NCBI RefSeq assembly: GCF_048771995.1
Contig: NC_133024.1
Location: 41,005,501-41,069,500, forward strand
Length of the DNA stretch: 64,000 bases
Reading direction: 5' to 3'
From: Taeniopygia guttata
Lineage: Eukaryota; Chordata; Aves; Passeriformes; Estrildidae
Shown: piece by piece, positions 31,142 to 41,661 of the stretch
Layout: each line of letters begins with the position of its first letter
Position numbering within the stretch: the stretch's first letter is position 1
Notes under the pieces: model-generated
The model's input: only the letters and a program-made list of their open reading frames with translations
Told to the model about the DNA's origin: nothing
The model's database searches: none
Translations under genes and position numbers: made by a program

Positions 31142-32661
31142 GACAATTAATCTTTTTTTTTTTTTAATTTAGCAAATTTATTTGCAGTAATTTCTTTGGA
31201 GTCCTCTCAGGATAGCGTCTTCTCTATCATATACTGAGGACTTATTTTTTCTGGAACAAAAGGACAGACAGTAAGAGTACAGTCTGAAAAAGAGAGATTT
31301 AAAGATTTTTAGGGCAAGTTACGTCCCAATGTCATTCCAGCAGCTGCTGCAGAACAGCACCACTGCTGGTTTCCTCCTGCCTATGGATGATCCTCTTATG
31401 TGCAGTTGTGGAGTGTGACAGGAAAGAGAAGCTATTTGTGGCTTTCCCATTAATTAAGTACTCATTTTGGGAAGTAAGGAATCAGCAAACTTTATCTTGT
31501 TTTTATCCTTGGACCTAAGAAGGAAAGGAATGTTATTAGGCACTTCGTTAAATTCTTCCTTTATTCTAGCTCTGTTTTTTCCTTTGAATTGCTCCACCAG
31601 TATTGGCAAAACTATGCAGGGTGAATTGAAATGATTGAGAAAGCCATCATCACTGAACATCCCTGCCATTCCGCTGTGCTGCCCTCAGGAAGTGGAAATT
31701 ACAGAAGTATTACCATATCAGTTGTAAATAAAATGTTTGCCTTGAAATAATTCAGCCAGTTAAATTAAAAAAAAAAATCATCTTGTAACTGTAGGAAGAC
31801 AACTGGGCAGCTATGTAACCTTAGCAGAAAATAAGGCTAAAGTTTTGGCCAGTTGTATTAAAGAGAATAAGAGGTTTGGAGCAGCTCAGCCCCCTTGGAG
31901 ACCAGCATGGGCTGGCAGAAGCTTCCAGAAGGTGCTGCTTTTGCTGGGCATGGCACAGGGAACCTGCAGCCCGAGCCAAACCACAGCTATGGGAATGGCT
32001 TTCAGACAGCCTGTGTGGAAGTCTGTGACCTACTTCTTGCAACACTGCAGTGCACAAACATACCTCCCTACCTAGGGGAGCTCCAGGGTAATTTCCAAGA
32101 ATCGTCCCTTGGTAGTTTTATCTTGATTTCCCCTTTTCTGTCTTCTCCTCCTGCTGAGGGTACCAGCCGATGGTGGCCTCTCCCTAGCCCTGTTTCTTGG
32201 TTTTCTCATAATTAAAAGTGAGAGGAATATATGCCCATAATTCATCCAAATGCACTAAGATATTCACACACTTCTCCCCAAGGTACTTTCCCCATGAGAG
32301 CAAAAGCCTTTTTAAATCCCCAGCTTCCCTCAGCAGAGTCTGGAAGATTTTCTCTAAGGAAGGCCTTGGTGTTCTCCTTGTTGCACCCAGAGGAACGAGA
32401 GACAGCTCCATTCCTGGAAAGCCTGAGATGGAGACAGAGAAGCCTGGAACGAGGGGAACAGTGCCAGAGCATGCAGCAAATCCCTCTGTTCTGACAGACA
32501 TCTTCATCCTGGTCATGGGGCAGGATGCTCCTGAGGTATAGCTCAGCAAGGGAAGTAGAAAAGAAGCTCACCTTCATTTTATTATACTAGAAGGAAATCA
32601 TCAAATACAGGTTTCTGTACACCAAGCTTGTGGATTTGACCCCTGGCTGGGCCATTCACTT

Positions 32662-32724
32662 AAGAGCTGGACATGAAAGTCCTTATGGGTCCCCTCCAGC
32701 TCAGAATATTCTGTGATTCTGAGA
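32662..32724 (+). mobile_element. CR1 LINE 3' tail
   Basis: Forward-orientation CR1 end: ccttatgggtcccctccagc, then tcagaatattctgtgattct, the standard CR1 terminus with its ATTCTGTGATTCT repeat. The body upstream is too diverged to follow. Confidence 0.8.
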
Positions 32725-35700
32725 GCAAGGAAGGGCATGCATAATAAAAACATAAACCCAAGAACACCAGTTTTTCTTGCAAGGAGACATGACAAATAAA
32801 CTAAACAAGGAAAATTAATTTCCCATGGAGTCCTTGTATGCTCTCTTTTATCTTTAGAATGTTATTTTTCTTAGTTTTAATCTACTGTTGAACATGGTTT
32901 CCTTTCTCTAATATCCTCTGAGGGCTCTCCAACCTCCTATGAGGGTTTCTCCAACTTCCTCTGAGTATCATATTTTTGCTGTGATGTCTACTCCTGTTTA
33001 TGGCTTCTGAATATGGTTTGTTTTTCATTAGCAGTATCTGGACTTCCAACTGGATTTCTGATTATGAATCTTACCAAACAATTACCTTGAACAAATTAGT
33101 CATAAAAATTGCCTTGAATTGGTCTCACAGCCCCAAAATCACAGCTACAGTTAAGCCCTGCAGAATGTGGATTAAACCTTAGCAAAGGCTTAAATCTCAC
33201 CATGTGGGGGTGAAGATAGTGGACTGTGAGGAATGGGCTGGTGAAGTATCGTGGTGGTGTGGGCACATCTGTGCTGTGTGCTGGTCAGGGCAGAGACCCA
33301 GACATGCCATTCCTGGCTGTTTAATGGAGCAGTGTGGGCTCTCCTGCATTTTCTGTGCCCTTTGGGAACAGTCTGATATATGAGGCTGCACAGCCAATAT
33401 GTAACAGGTATGGAATGGAGTAATGTTTTCTGGGCATACCTACGGGTATGATGTACAGTAGAGCTGTGGATCCTGTTGCAACTTGGCAACCCTGAGGCTG
33501 TGTTGTACCTCTCCAAGGAATAATCTATTAGAATCCCTTCCCATGTCCGTCTCTTTTTCAGTCCTAACTGACATGTCAAAATCTTGTCCCACTATCTTGC
33601 TGCAAGATAAATGCCTAATGTGTATTGGGTAGCTAAAAGCCCAGTTTGCATGCTGAGCTGGCAGAGGGGTGTGGAGCAGAGACCCAATATCAGGTCCTGT
33701 AAGTCTTACTCCTAAGAATTGTGCAACTCTGCAGATTTTTGGGTAACAGCATTGGTTTCTAGTCCATTTAGTATGGGTACTGTAATACAGACTTCTGAGT
33801 GGCCCTCGCTGCTTTTTCCTGTTTTCCAAACAAAAGGGTTTTTTTTCCTAGAAGCAGACTTTTGCCAAGAACGGTAACCACAAAAATAGCTGTTTACATC
33901 AGAAATTCAGAGGGACAGACAGCAAGTCTCCCTCTTGTCAGGATAGAGAAGAGAAGACGTTTGAGGCTTTGGGTTACCTTAGCGGGGAGGTTTGGGTTAG
34001 CGTGGGAAGAGTCCACCACAAGGAACACAACACTAATACTGGTTTTACTGCTGCCAGTAAGGACCACAGAGTGCCACAGAACAGAGCATTCTTGGCTTGT
34101 CTTTGTTGTTATACACTAAGGTTTAAATGAAAAATACACCTTCCTCCTCCAAATAAACTTTGCCCAGTTTGAGAATCCTAGTTACTATAAAGAGCAGGAC
34201 TGACAGTAGCTACTGACAGTAATCTGAACTAATAACAAAGAAATCATCTTTGTGGAAAAGAGGAAAAACATGCCAACACACAAAGCATTAAAGGGCAGGA
34301 TGAAACTGAGTGTACTTCTAAATAGTTTTTCAGATTTGTGTCATTTGCTCTCCTGTTTAAGTTTCACAATACTGCTGTGGAGAAAGCAGGTTTGCACAAA
34401 TACAAACAAACACGTTGTGGGTTCAATCCTGCCAGGGTGCCCAGCAGCAGAGCTTGCAGGGTGGCAGTGGACCTCCTGAGATACTGGGAGCAGGAACACA
34501 GTGTTCTTCACTTCAGAGTTCAGCCTGGAATGCTATGAATAACCCTCTGACTGTTCTAAAAAGACTATTTTCAAGTAAATCATAGTTCTTTATCCCTTAT
34601 ATTAAAGCCAAAGGATCAAGCACCTTTATATTCTATATCCAGTACCTTTATATTCCTTAATCCACAAAGCACATTCTAGCCCTTCAGCTTTTCATGACAT
34701 GTAAGTTGCGACACATGTAGTTTCTTCTTTGTTTCTTTGAGATCTTCATAACTGAAATTGCCGCTGATCTTTCAAAGTCCTGTGAAAACCTTCATGATAA
34801 TACAGTTTACTTCTGAATTTCTTGCCTAAAATATTTCCTTGCTTTCTTTTAATGTTTATCACTCAGATAAGGAACCTGACCACTAAATTCCAATAAGTTC
34901 TGCTAAGACTACTAAGTTCCAGTAAATTCCTATAGTGTTTAAATTTCATCTCTTTCATGCATTTATTCTGCTATTTAGTGCTATAGCAGCATTACCGTTC
35001 TGTTAAAGACATTCAATTATTTAATATAAATCATAATTAGTTTATCAAATGAGGTAGAAATTATCCCTCTGTTCTGTTTTTCATAGAAATTTAAGTAAAT
35101 AATTATTTACCTACCTCTCAAATGTATTCTTTTTAACAACTCTCATGGTTTCTTCCTAATAAATTTTACAAGGTTATTCTGTGTACCTTTAAATGTTTTA
35201 GAGATCTTTCAAAGTGAAAATAAACATAATGATAATTGTTAAGAGAAATTAATAATTATATAATGTTTCATCCACTTATGCATAAGTGAAAATGAATATG
35301 AAACAAATGCTTTAGATTAAAATAAAGCTAAAAAATACTCTCGGATCTTATCAACCATCTAGGTCATTACATAGCAACTATAGCTGCTCTATATTGTTTG
35401 TCACAGCTTTCTCTTCTCTGCTGTATAGATTATAAATTTGGTTTTGGGAAGAAAGAAGGAGGGAATAAGAATAATTGGTATCAAAAAAGGAGACAGCAAG
35501 AAAATCAGGGAAGTGGTAGATGCAATCTTCTGAGGAAAATAGTCCAAGTCTAAGAAAATAACCTAAGAATGTAGGACAGAGCAGCCCCTAAAAGAAGCAA
35601 GAAAACCAATATAAATTGTGCAGAGGCAAAGTCTTCTGAAGTAAGCCAAAGGTGAAAAGAAGTACCATTGTATTTGAAGATAGCTGAGAATAAGAAAGAA

Positions 35701-36116
35701 TTGAATAAAATCAGAAACGTTATTAAGTATGAATACAGAGCAACAGCAGTAGCATGTGGACATAAAAGGAAACAGATTGGAAGACTAAGGCATTAAATAC
35801 TGTTGGGGGTCATATAAAGCAACAAGTGTTGATCATAAAATTTAATTAGAAATAAAAGAAAGACAAATGAAAGTTCATTCTGTTGCTTAGCAGTTGAAGG
35901 AGCCATGTAGAGAAAGGAGTCATGAATATATGAACATCACCAAGTAGGAGCACAAGGGGCTGCCAGTGAGACCAGGAATTCCATGCATTTTTATTCAACA
36001 TTTGCACCAAAAGATGGATGAAAGAATGGGGCTTATGACAGCATGTGTTACCACATGTGTTTATACATGTCCTGGGTGGCCTTCTTTGTCAAGGAACTTA
36101 ACCCTCTTTTTCTGAC

Positions 36117-36240
36117 TTTTTTTTTTTTTTTTTTTTTTGCCATTTGTTTGTTTATTTGCTCATTTTTGTTCTGGTGTTTTGTTTGTTTGTGGCTTTTTAT
36201 TTCCTTTTTGTGTTTTGATTTTTTACTTATTTTTTTGGAT
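36117..36240 (+). repeat. Poly-T followed by T/G-rich low-complexity tract
   Basis: 22 consecutive T (36117-36138), then about 100 bases of almost pure T and G with tttgtttg repeats. The strand asymmetry is strong and continues well past the homopolymer. Confidence 0.85.
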
Positions 36241-36471
36241 GTGTTTCTTTGCTGTTGAATCTTCAGGGGGTATGTATAGTAAATACTTGAGGTGCTGCAG
36301 GATTAGGCAAAATCATAAGCACCTTTGTGTCTAACCTTCTACAGAACTACACATGGATGAGCAGGTTATAGCAGCAGCAATGTTGTTCCAGCTACTCCTG
36401 GAACATGCTGCCTTTGTTTTTCTGTGATAGAACCTAAAACATTGACAAGGCAGTATATGATCTCTGGGAAA

Positions 36472-36612
36472 TTACAGAATCATTAAGATTGGAAAAGACC
36501 TTCAAGACCATCAAGTCCAACTTTTCACTGAACAACACCTTGTCAACTAAACCATGGCTTCCTCAGCTGCTCCTCATAGGACTCAGTCTCTAGACCCTTC
36601 ACCAGCTATACC
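36472..36612 (-). mobile_element. CR1 LINE 3'-end fragment with internal deletion
   Basis: Reverse-orientation CR1 tail: cagaatcattaagattggaa, aagaccttcaagaccatcaa, gtccaacttttcactgaaca. It then jumps to cctcagctgctcctcatagg and cagtctctagacccttcacc, a part of CR1 that normally lies further inside the element. The join implies an internal deletion or two overlapping fragments. Confidence 0.85.
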
Positions 36613-39600
36613 AATAAATGACATCACATAACTAATGAAAATAGCAATCATCAAGCAAATTCTAATTTTACCTGTGACTGTATGCTTCAAATACCAATTA
36701 TTCTCAGTCAGGTTAATGAAATATGTGCGTTCCGATGAGACAGAATGATATAGATTCAGAGTATAGAGCTGCTGAACTGAAAGCAGGGCTGCTTTAGGTG
36801 ACCTAAGTTAGTGGCAATACTGGAAGAATGACCACAAGCTGCTGGACCAGACATCTGAAGGCAAAGTTGGAGTCATAGGCAAAGGAGAAACCTTTTCTGC
36901 ATCCTCTTCCTAGGACTTCAGTTTAACTTGTGAGCAGCTGCTGCTTCCTGTCCTTCTGTCAATTACAGATGCTAAAAATTCCCTTATTTTGCAACTTATG
37001 AATATTCCCAAAAGCATTTTGAAGGCTTTCCTATGAAATAATAAACAGATGGACTTTGATTTATTTGACTTCTTACATCTTTACCAGCCTAGATTGCTGT
37101 ACACCATCTCTAAGATCATAAGCTCTCACTTCACTCAGAAACATGGGGTTACTTGCTGTGCCAGAATAAACTAATGACTACATGAAATGGTTCCTCTCAG
37201 AAACTCTGTCATAATGAAATGAAGCCCTTTTGGATCCAGGACCTTTGTATTTCTAGTAACAGCTACTGGCTTCTGCTTCTTGCCATGCTGAGTAATACTT
37301 GCAAGTCAGTCGTATTTAACAATTACTTCAGCTATCTCTCAGTGCACTAGGGAAGCTGCTGGTGCTTAATTTTCTTTTTTAATTATATAGATCCTACAGT
37401 ATGGCTAACATGCTGTTGAGAAGTATTAACACTTCATTTATGGATATGTTTGCCAAGGTGGCAGAGAAAATCCAAATATTTATATGAATCAAAATAGTAA
37501 CAATAACAATCTGATTTTGTCTATGGTTTTGAGTAAAAAAATACACCAGTATTGAAAATAGTGAATCCTTGGTCTTAGGATTTCAGATTTCAGGATTCAG
37601 GATTACAATACATAGATGCTGATTCAGAATTGTGAGATAATGAAGCTGACAGCCACACTGCTGACAGGAAGGATTGCTAAGGCACACAATTTGGGGTTAT
37701 AGCTTTGTCTTTTATCCTTTTGGTGTATTTTATGATAAACACTGCATATTGGATATAATGTGAGTCCTATGGTCAGTACTTAATTAATCTTCTTTAATGC
37801 ACTAGATTTCAATGTAATTAATACAAAGAGCAGAAGTACAAGAGGGAAAGTTTTCTCCTAAGTTATCAATCTATAAAATTATTCAATAAGTGGGAGTCAT
37901 GCTGAACACTTAATTTCTTAGCAGTGGGTATTTCAAATTGATTTTACCTTAACTTGAGCTGATCTGGGCTGAAAACTTCTGTTGTTCTACTCTTTCCCTG
38001 GAATTCATTCTCATCATATACTTTAGAAGCAAGTTCGGGAGTTGCATTAAAACCAAATATTTGTTAAATTTTGATCTAAGAATAACTGGAAAAAATACTA
38101 TGTTATGTGTTTATTGATGCTTTTGAAGCTTCCTCGTGCTTGTGCTATTAAAACTTTTCTGCTTTGGGAAGCCATCAATGGGAGCCGAGAAGGATCTAAT
38201 GTGTTCTATTTGCAAGATCCACTTATTTGGCCATAAATACTTCTAGATGGGAGAAAAGAATACTGTTTTGTACTCAGCTGTTCCTGGGTACAAATTAACT
38301 TGTTAGGGGTAAGGGTGGTAGTTCTTGACAAATCTGAAAAAAAAATATTTTGCATGTGTTTCTAGGAGCAATTTGAGTGTGATTGCAGCTATACAGTCAT
38401 GCAAGAGAGAAGGATCCCTCTCTGTGAGCTGCACTAATTGAATCTAATCCTGTCCTTCACAGTACATGGTGTACTGTGATATCATCAATATCATTTAGAT
38501 CATCAATATCATTTGTAGTCCCAAAAAGAACAAAGAAATGAAACATGAGGAGACAGGGTATAATACAAATTAGTAAAATGACAACAGAAGTAGATACCTT
38601 ATATATCACATTCAGGTAATAAGAAAAATGATGATACGTGTCACAAAATGAAAAAGGGAATGAGTAGTAAAATGAGCTGCAAATCTTGATTTCTGACTGT
38701 TTATACCTGAGCAGGTGTGACTTTGCTGCTCTCTGGAATTCAGAAGAAAAGGATTCTTCCAATTAGAGATAGACAAACAAACTAGTCATTAAACACAGCT
38801 ATAAACACTCTGTAATGGGCTGCCAAGCAGCAGGGGGGCTGTAACATACCTTTGCGTTGAGTTGGAAGATACAAAGCAATCAATGGAGCATTGACTAGTG
38901 CCCATTACTCAATGCATAAATGTAACAGTAAAATATGACTGTAGTCCCTTCACAATATGGAACTAATTTTGTCTGTCTATTGTTTTGGTTTGTGCTCCAG
39001 ATTACTCCTGGCTCTACATGCAAAAAGAAAAGATGAACTGTGGCAGCTGCAGTTTAGGAGAGCTCATGACTGAGTGACTTGAGGAGTAAAAATGATGCTA
39101 GACAGAAACTCCCTGGCTGCAAATCAGTGTCCAGCCCAGCTGCTCACCAATAGGGAGCAGGTGGCTTTACTTCACTTTGCTTTTGCCAATGTATTCTCTA
39201 CATAAAGAATACCTGGAGATGTAGAAACTTGGATCTGGTATTCTGTGGTTGAGCCAATGTGCTTCTCTGCCAAATAAGAGGTAGCCCGCTGCTTGAATTT
39301 TAATGTAAATAAAAAAATAAGAGATAGGGAAGAATACTGCAATGAGTCATCTAATCATCCTCTTTGCCAATGTAGGATTATTACCTACCTTACCCAAATT
39401 AAAGTTTTGTGCCAAGTAATTTTTAGGACATCTGAACTTTGTAGGGTTTTCTCTGGGGAAAAAATTACCATATTTATTTTCCTTTTGAGATTAAATTTTC
39501 AACTGTGTAATGCTGCTGTCAATTATGACTATACCAATCATTAAAAAAATGTCCAAACACTCTTCTCAATGGTGTGAAAATAAGCTGAGGCACCACATTT

Positions 39601-40344
39601 GCTTGGCTGCACTCTAGTGCTGAGCTCCACCTCACTCTGCCATCCAGATATGAGTCAGTAGCTCCGCTTGTTGTCTGAAAACTTCCCTGAATCACAAAAA
39701 CTATGCAGTTTTCCTATCTGTTTCTTATTTCCTTTAGGAATCACTTGCATATTCATCACAAGATGCACAGCTCAGCAGTCGAATCAGCAGGGGAAAGAAC
39801 TGTATTCTATTTCCTTTGAAATTGTCTACTGCAGCAATGTTTGACCACTTAAATCAGTTCACAAGTCAGTATATTATGGAATGTTTTCTAGAACAATAAA
39901 ATCCCTACTCTGCTAGGCAGTTTGCAGAAGCATTAGAATTTTAAAGCAGCCAGATGATTGTTGACTATATTTTGATTATATTCTTGCAACAGATAGGCCA
40001 TGTGAAAAAGTGCAGGATGAAAGTCAACAGGAAAATATGGTCGTATGGACAGGAACAGTATAGTGCTTTAACTGGCTGGTCAAACTGAGTTCATGGTTTA
40101 TTTCAGTCCCTATAGTGGCAGTGGCAAATTTAACCTACTACATGTAGGTATACAATGAGTATGTGAAGTGTTCAGATTTCCAGATTGTTTAAAATTCTTA
40201 TTTTATTGTAGCAGTTGGGGCAGAGTTCCTAGGTACTTCAGAAATTTTGCGCCACTGAGTGGGAGAATTTTTTAATAAAAGTCTAGTGCATATCAATATT
40301 CCACATTTTAAAAAAAGTTGAAAAATAAGAAATATTTTGTTGGG

Positions 40345-40371
40345 TTTTTTTTTTTTTTTTTTTTTTTTTTT
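40345..40371 (+). repeat. Poly-T tract (27 T)
   Basis: Uninterrupted run of T. No adjacent element was recognised. Confidence 0.9.
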
Positions 40372-40561
40372 AGCATTTCCAAGTATAGGTATGAAGCAAA
40401 TCCTACTTCTTTGGGACTAGATGCTACTGTTTGCATCCAGATAAGAGATACAAAGATAAGAGAGTATAAGAGAGAACAAAATTATGTGGACACCACTCAC
40501 CCATAGGTTAAAAAGGGATATTGGTTTCCATTCTAAATCTTATTTTCAGTTTGAATTGTTG

Positions 40562-40622
40562 CTGATGTTGTTGGGTTTTTTAGGTTTTGTGTTTGGTTTG
40601 TTGTTGTTGTTTGTTTGTTTTT
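40562..40622 (+). repeat. T/G-rich (TTG/TTTG)n low-complexity tract
   Basis: Imperfect ttgttg and tttgtttg repeats covering about 60 bases, just upstream of the CpG island. Confidence 0.75.
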
Positions 40623-40835
40623 CTGAATGTTAGGGACAGATCTGTAAGTGCTTAAGGAGTCAGAGACCACAGTGCTTTGAGAAACCCCCATTCCCGTGCC
40701 CTGTCATACTAAATACTCCGTGTCACCGGAGACTTTCTGTGAGCTTTACACTTGAAAGAACAAAAATGACCCAGAGATTCACCTTGTCCATATCCTTGTG
40801 TAACTCGAAGAGAGCACAGAGCTGGTTTATTTGAG

Positions 40836-41180
40836 GCGCTTCATCAGCGTCGGACGCTTTCAGCAGCCGATGAGTTCCGTGTGCCAAAATGAGAGCGCGC
40901 AGTTTCCCCGCAGCGCGGCCGCGGTGCCTGCCCGCACGGAGAGCGTGCAGCGCCCGGCTCCGTTCCCGCTGTCCCGTATTCAGATGGCAGCAGGAATACC
41001 GACGGCAGCCGGAATACCGACGGCAGCAGGCACTGGCATCGCTGGGGACACGGCCCCACCTCGCGGCGCTCCGCTGTCATCGTGCGGCTCTCACAGTAAA
41101 ACACGCGTGGCTTGGGAACGCCCGCAGCGCTTCGGCGCTGCTCCGGCGCACAGCATCAGATCCCGCCCATGGGGAGCCAG
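40836..41180. promoter_or_regulatory. Isolated CpG island, candidate promoter
   Basis: About 345 bases of GC-rich sequence with some fifty CpG dinucleotides counted by eye, set in tens of kilobases of AT-rich, CpG-poor DNA. It has clear edges near 40836 and 41180. No TATA box is obvious. Unmethylated CpG islands of this size in bird genomes normally mark promoters. Neither MMP13 nor DCUN1D5 starts here; the DCUN1D5 promoter must lie past base 64,000. Open frames of 117-119 codons on the plus strand are rich in Ala, Arg and Pro, as expected of GC-rich DNA without coding constraint. An 18-base tandem repeat lies inside. Confidence 0.7.
40986..41030 (+). repeat. 18-base tandem repeat inside CpG island
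   Basis: Two and a half units of ggcagcaggaataccgac (period 18, one substitution in the second unit). It reads as a six-residue repeat in the overlapping open frame (AAGIPT), but that is a by-product of a period divisible by three. Confidence 0.9.
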
Positions 41181-41544
41181 CTAAAAAGTCTTCCTCTAGA
41201 GCTGGAATTGCCAGGCAAAGATCCATAGCAGTGTTACCCAGAGGTTAAAAACAGGTGAGTTAATTTTGGTTGCTTCTGTTCTGAAATGCATCTCTCCCAC
41301 TCACAGAAGCCAATGACATGCACAAATGAAACAAAAAACCAAAAAAACCACGAAGAAAGGCATGAAGTTCATGGTTTTCCAGCAGAAAATGTTTAGCAAA
41401 AGCCGTTATAGTTGCAGCGTTTCCCAGTGGTATAGACAACATATGGATATTTTTATGGTTAAACAAAATTCTGGAGTTGCCCAAGTTCTGTGACTCACCA
41501 CTGTCATCTGGATTCTCTGGGACCAATGAAAGACACACTTTGGA

Positions 41545-41661
41545 CAACATTCTCAGGCACACAGGGTGGTTCTTGGGGGTCCTGCTCAAGGCCAGGAATT
41601 GGACTCATTAATCCTGATGGGTCCCTTCCAATTTAGCAGATTCCATGACTCTGTGATTCAT
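41545..41661 (+). mobile_element. CR1 LINE 3' tail
   Basis: Forward-orientation CR1 end of the same sub-type as the copy at 5084-5390. It contains ttctcaggcacacagggtgg, ctcaaggccaggaattggac, gatgggtcccttccaattta and the terminal gactctgtgattc. It lies about 290 bases downstream of the candidate splice donor. Confidence 0.85.

Larger units (their letters stand above)
25923..40830. other. Intergenic region, mid-window
   Basis: No gene recognised. Contents seen: a (TC)n run, a two-copy 29-base repeat, poly-T and T/G-rich tracts, CR1 tails at 32662-32724 and 36472-36612, and a moderately GC-richer stretch at about 31.8-34.1 kb with overlapping short frames on both strands that look like no known protein. 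The rest is AT-rich unique sequence. Confidence 0.55.
40836..41254 (+). ncRNA. Candidate first exon of an unannotated transcript
   Basis: The CpG island ends and, 75 bases later, the plus strand carries a near-perfect splice donor, CAG|GTGAGT, with GT at 41255-41256. A CpG-island promoter followed by a consensus donor is the usual layout of a first exon. The two long plus-strand frames stop at 41184 and 41248, before the donor, so the exon is most likely 5' untranslated or part of a long noncoding RNA. No downstream exon was identified. The start is not mapped; the left bound is only the edge of the island. This is inference. Confidence 0.35.

Noticed and set aside
32218-32577. Overlapping frames of 87-121 codons on both strands
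   Set aside because: Four mutually overlapping frames in moderately GC-rich sequence, none with protein resemblance.
34416-34440. tRNA-like B-box string (gggttcaatcctg)
   Set aside because: No A box at the right distance upstream and no cloverleaf could be drawn, so it is neither a tRNA gene nor a supportable tRNA-derived SINE.
40831-41248. Two long plus-strand frames (117 and 119 codons) in the CpG island
   Set aside because: Stop codons are rare in GC-rich DNA, so open frames are expected; composition is Arg/Ala/Pro-rich with no domain, and both stop before the splice donor.
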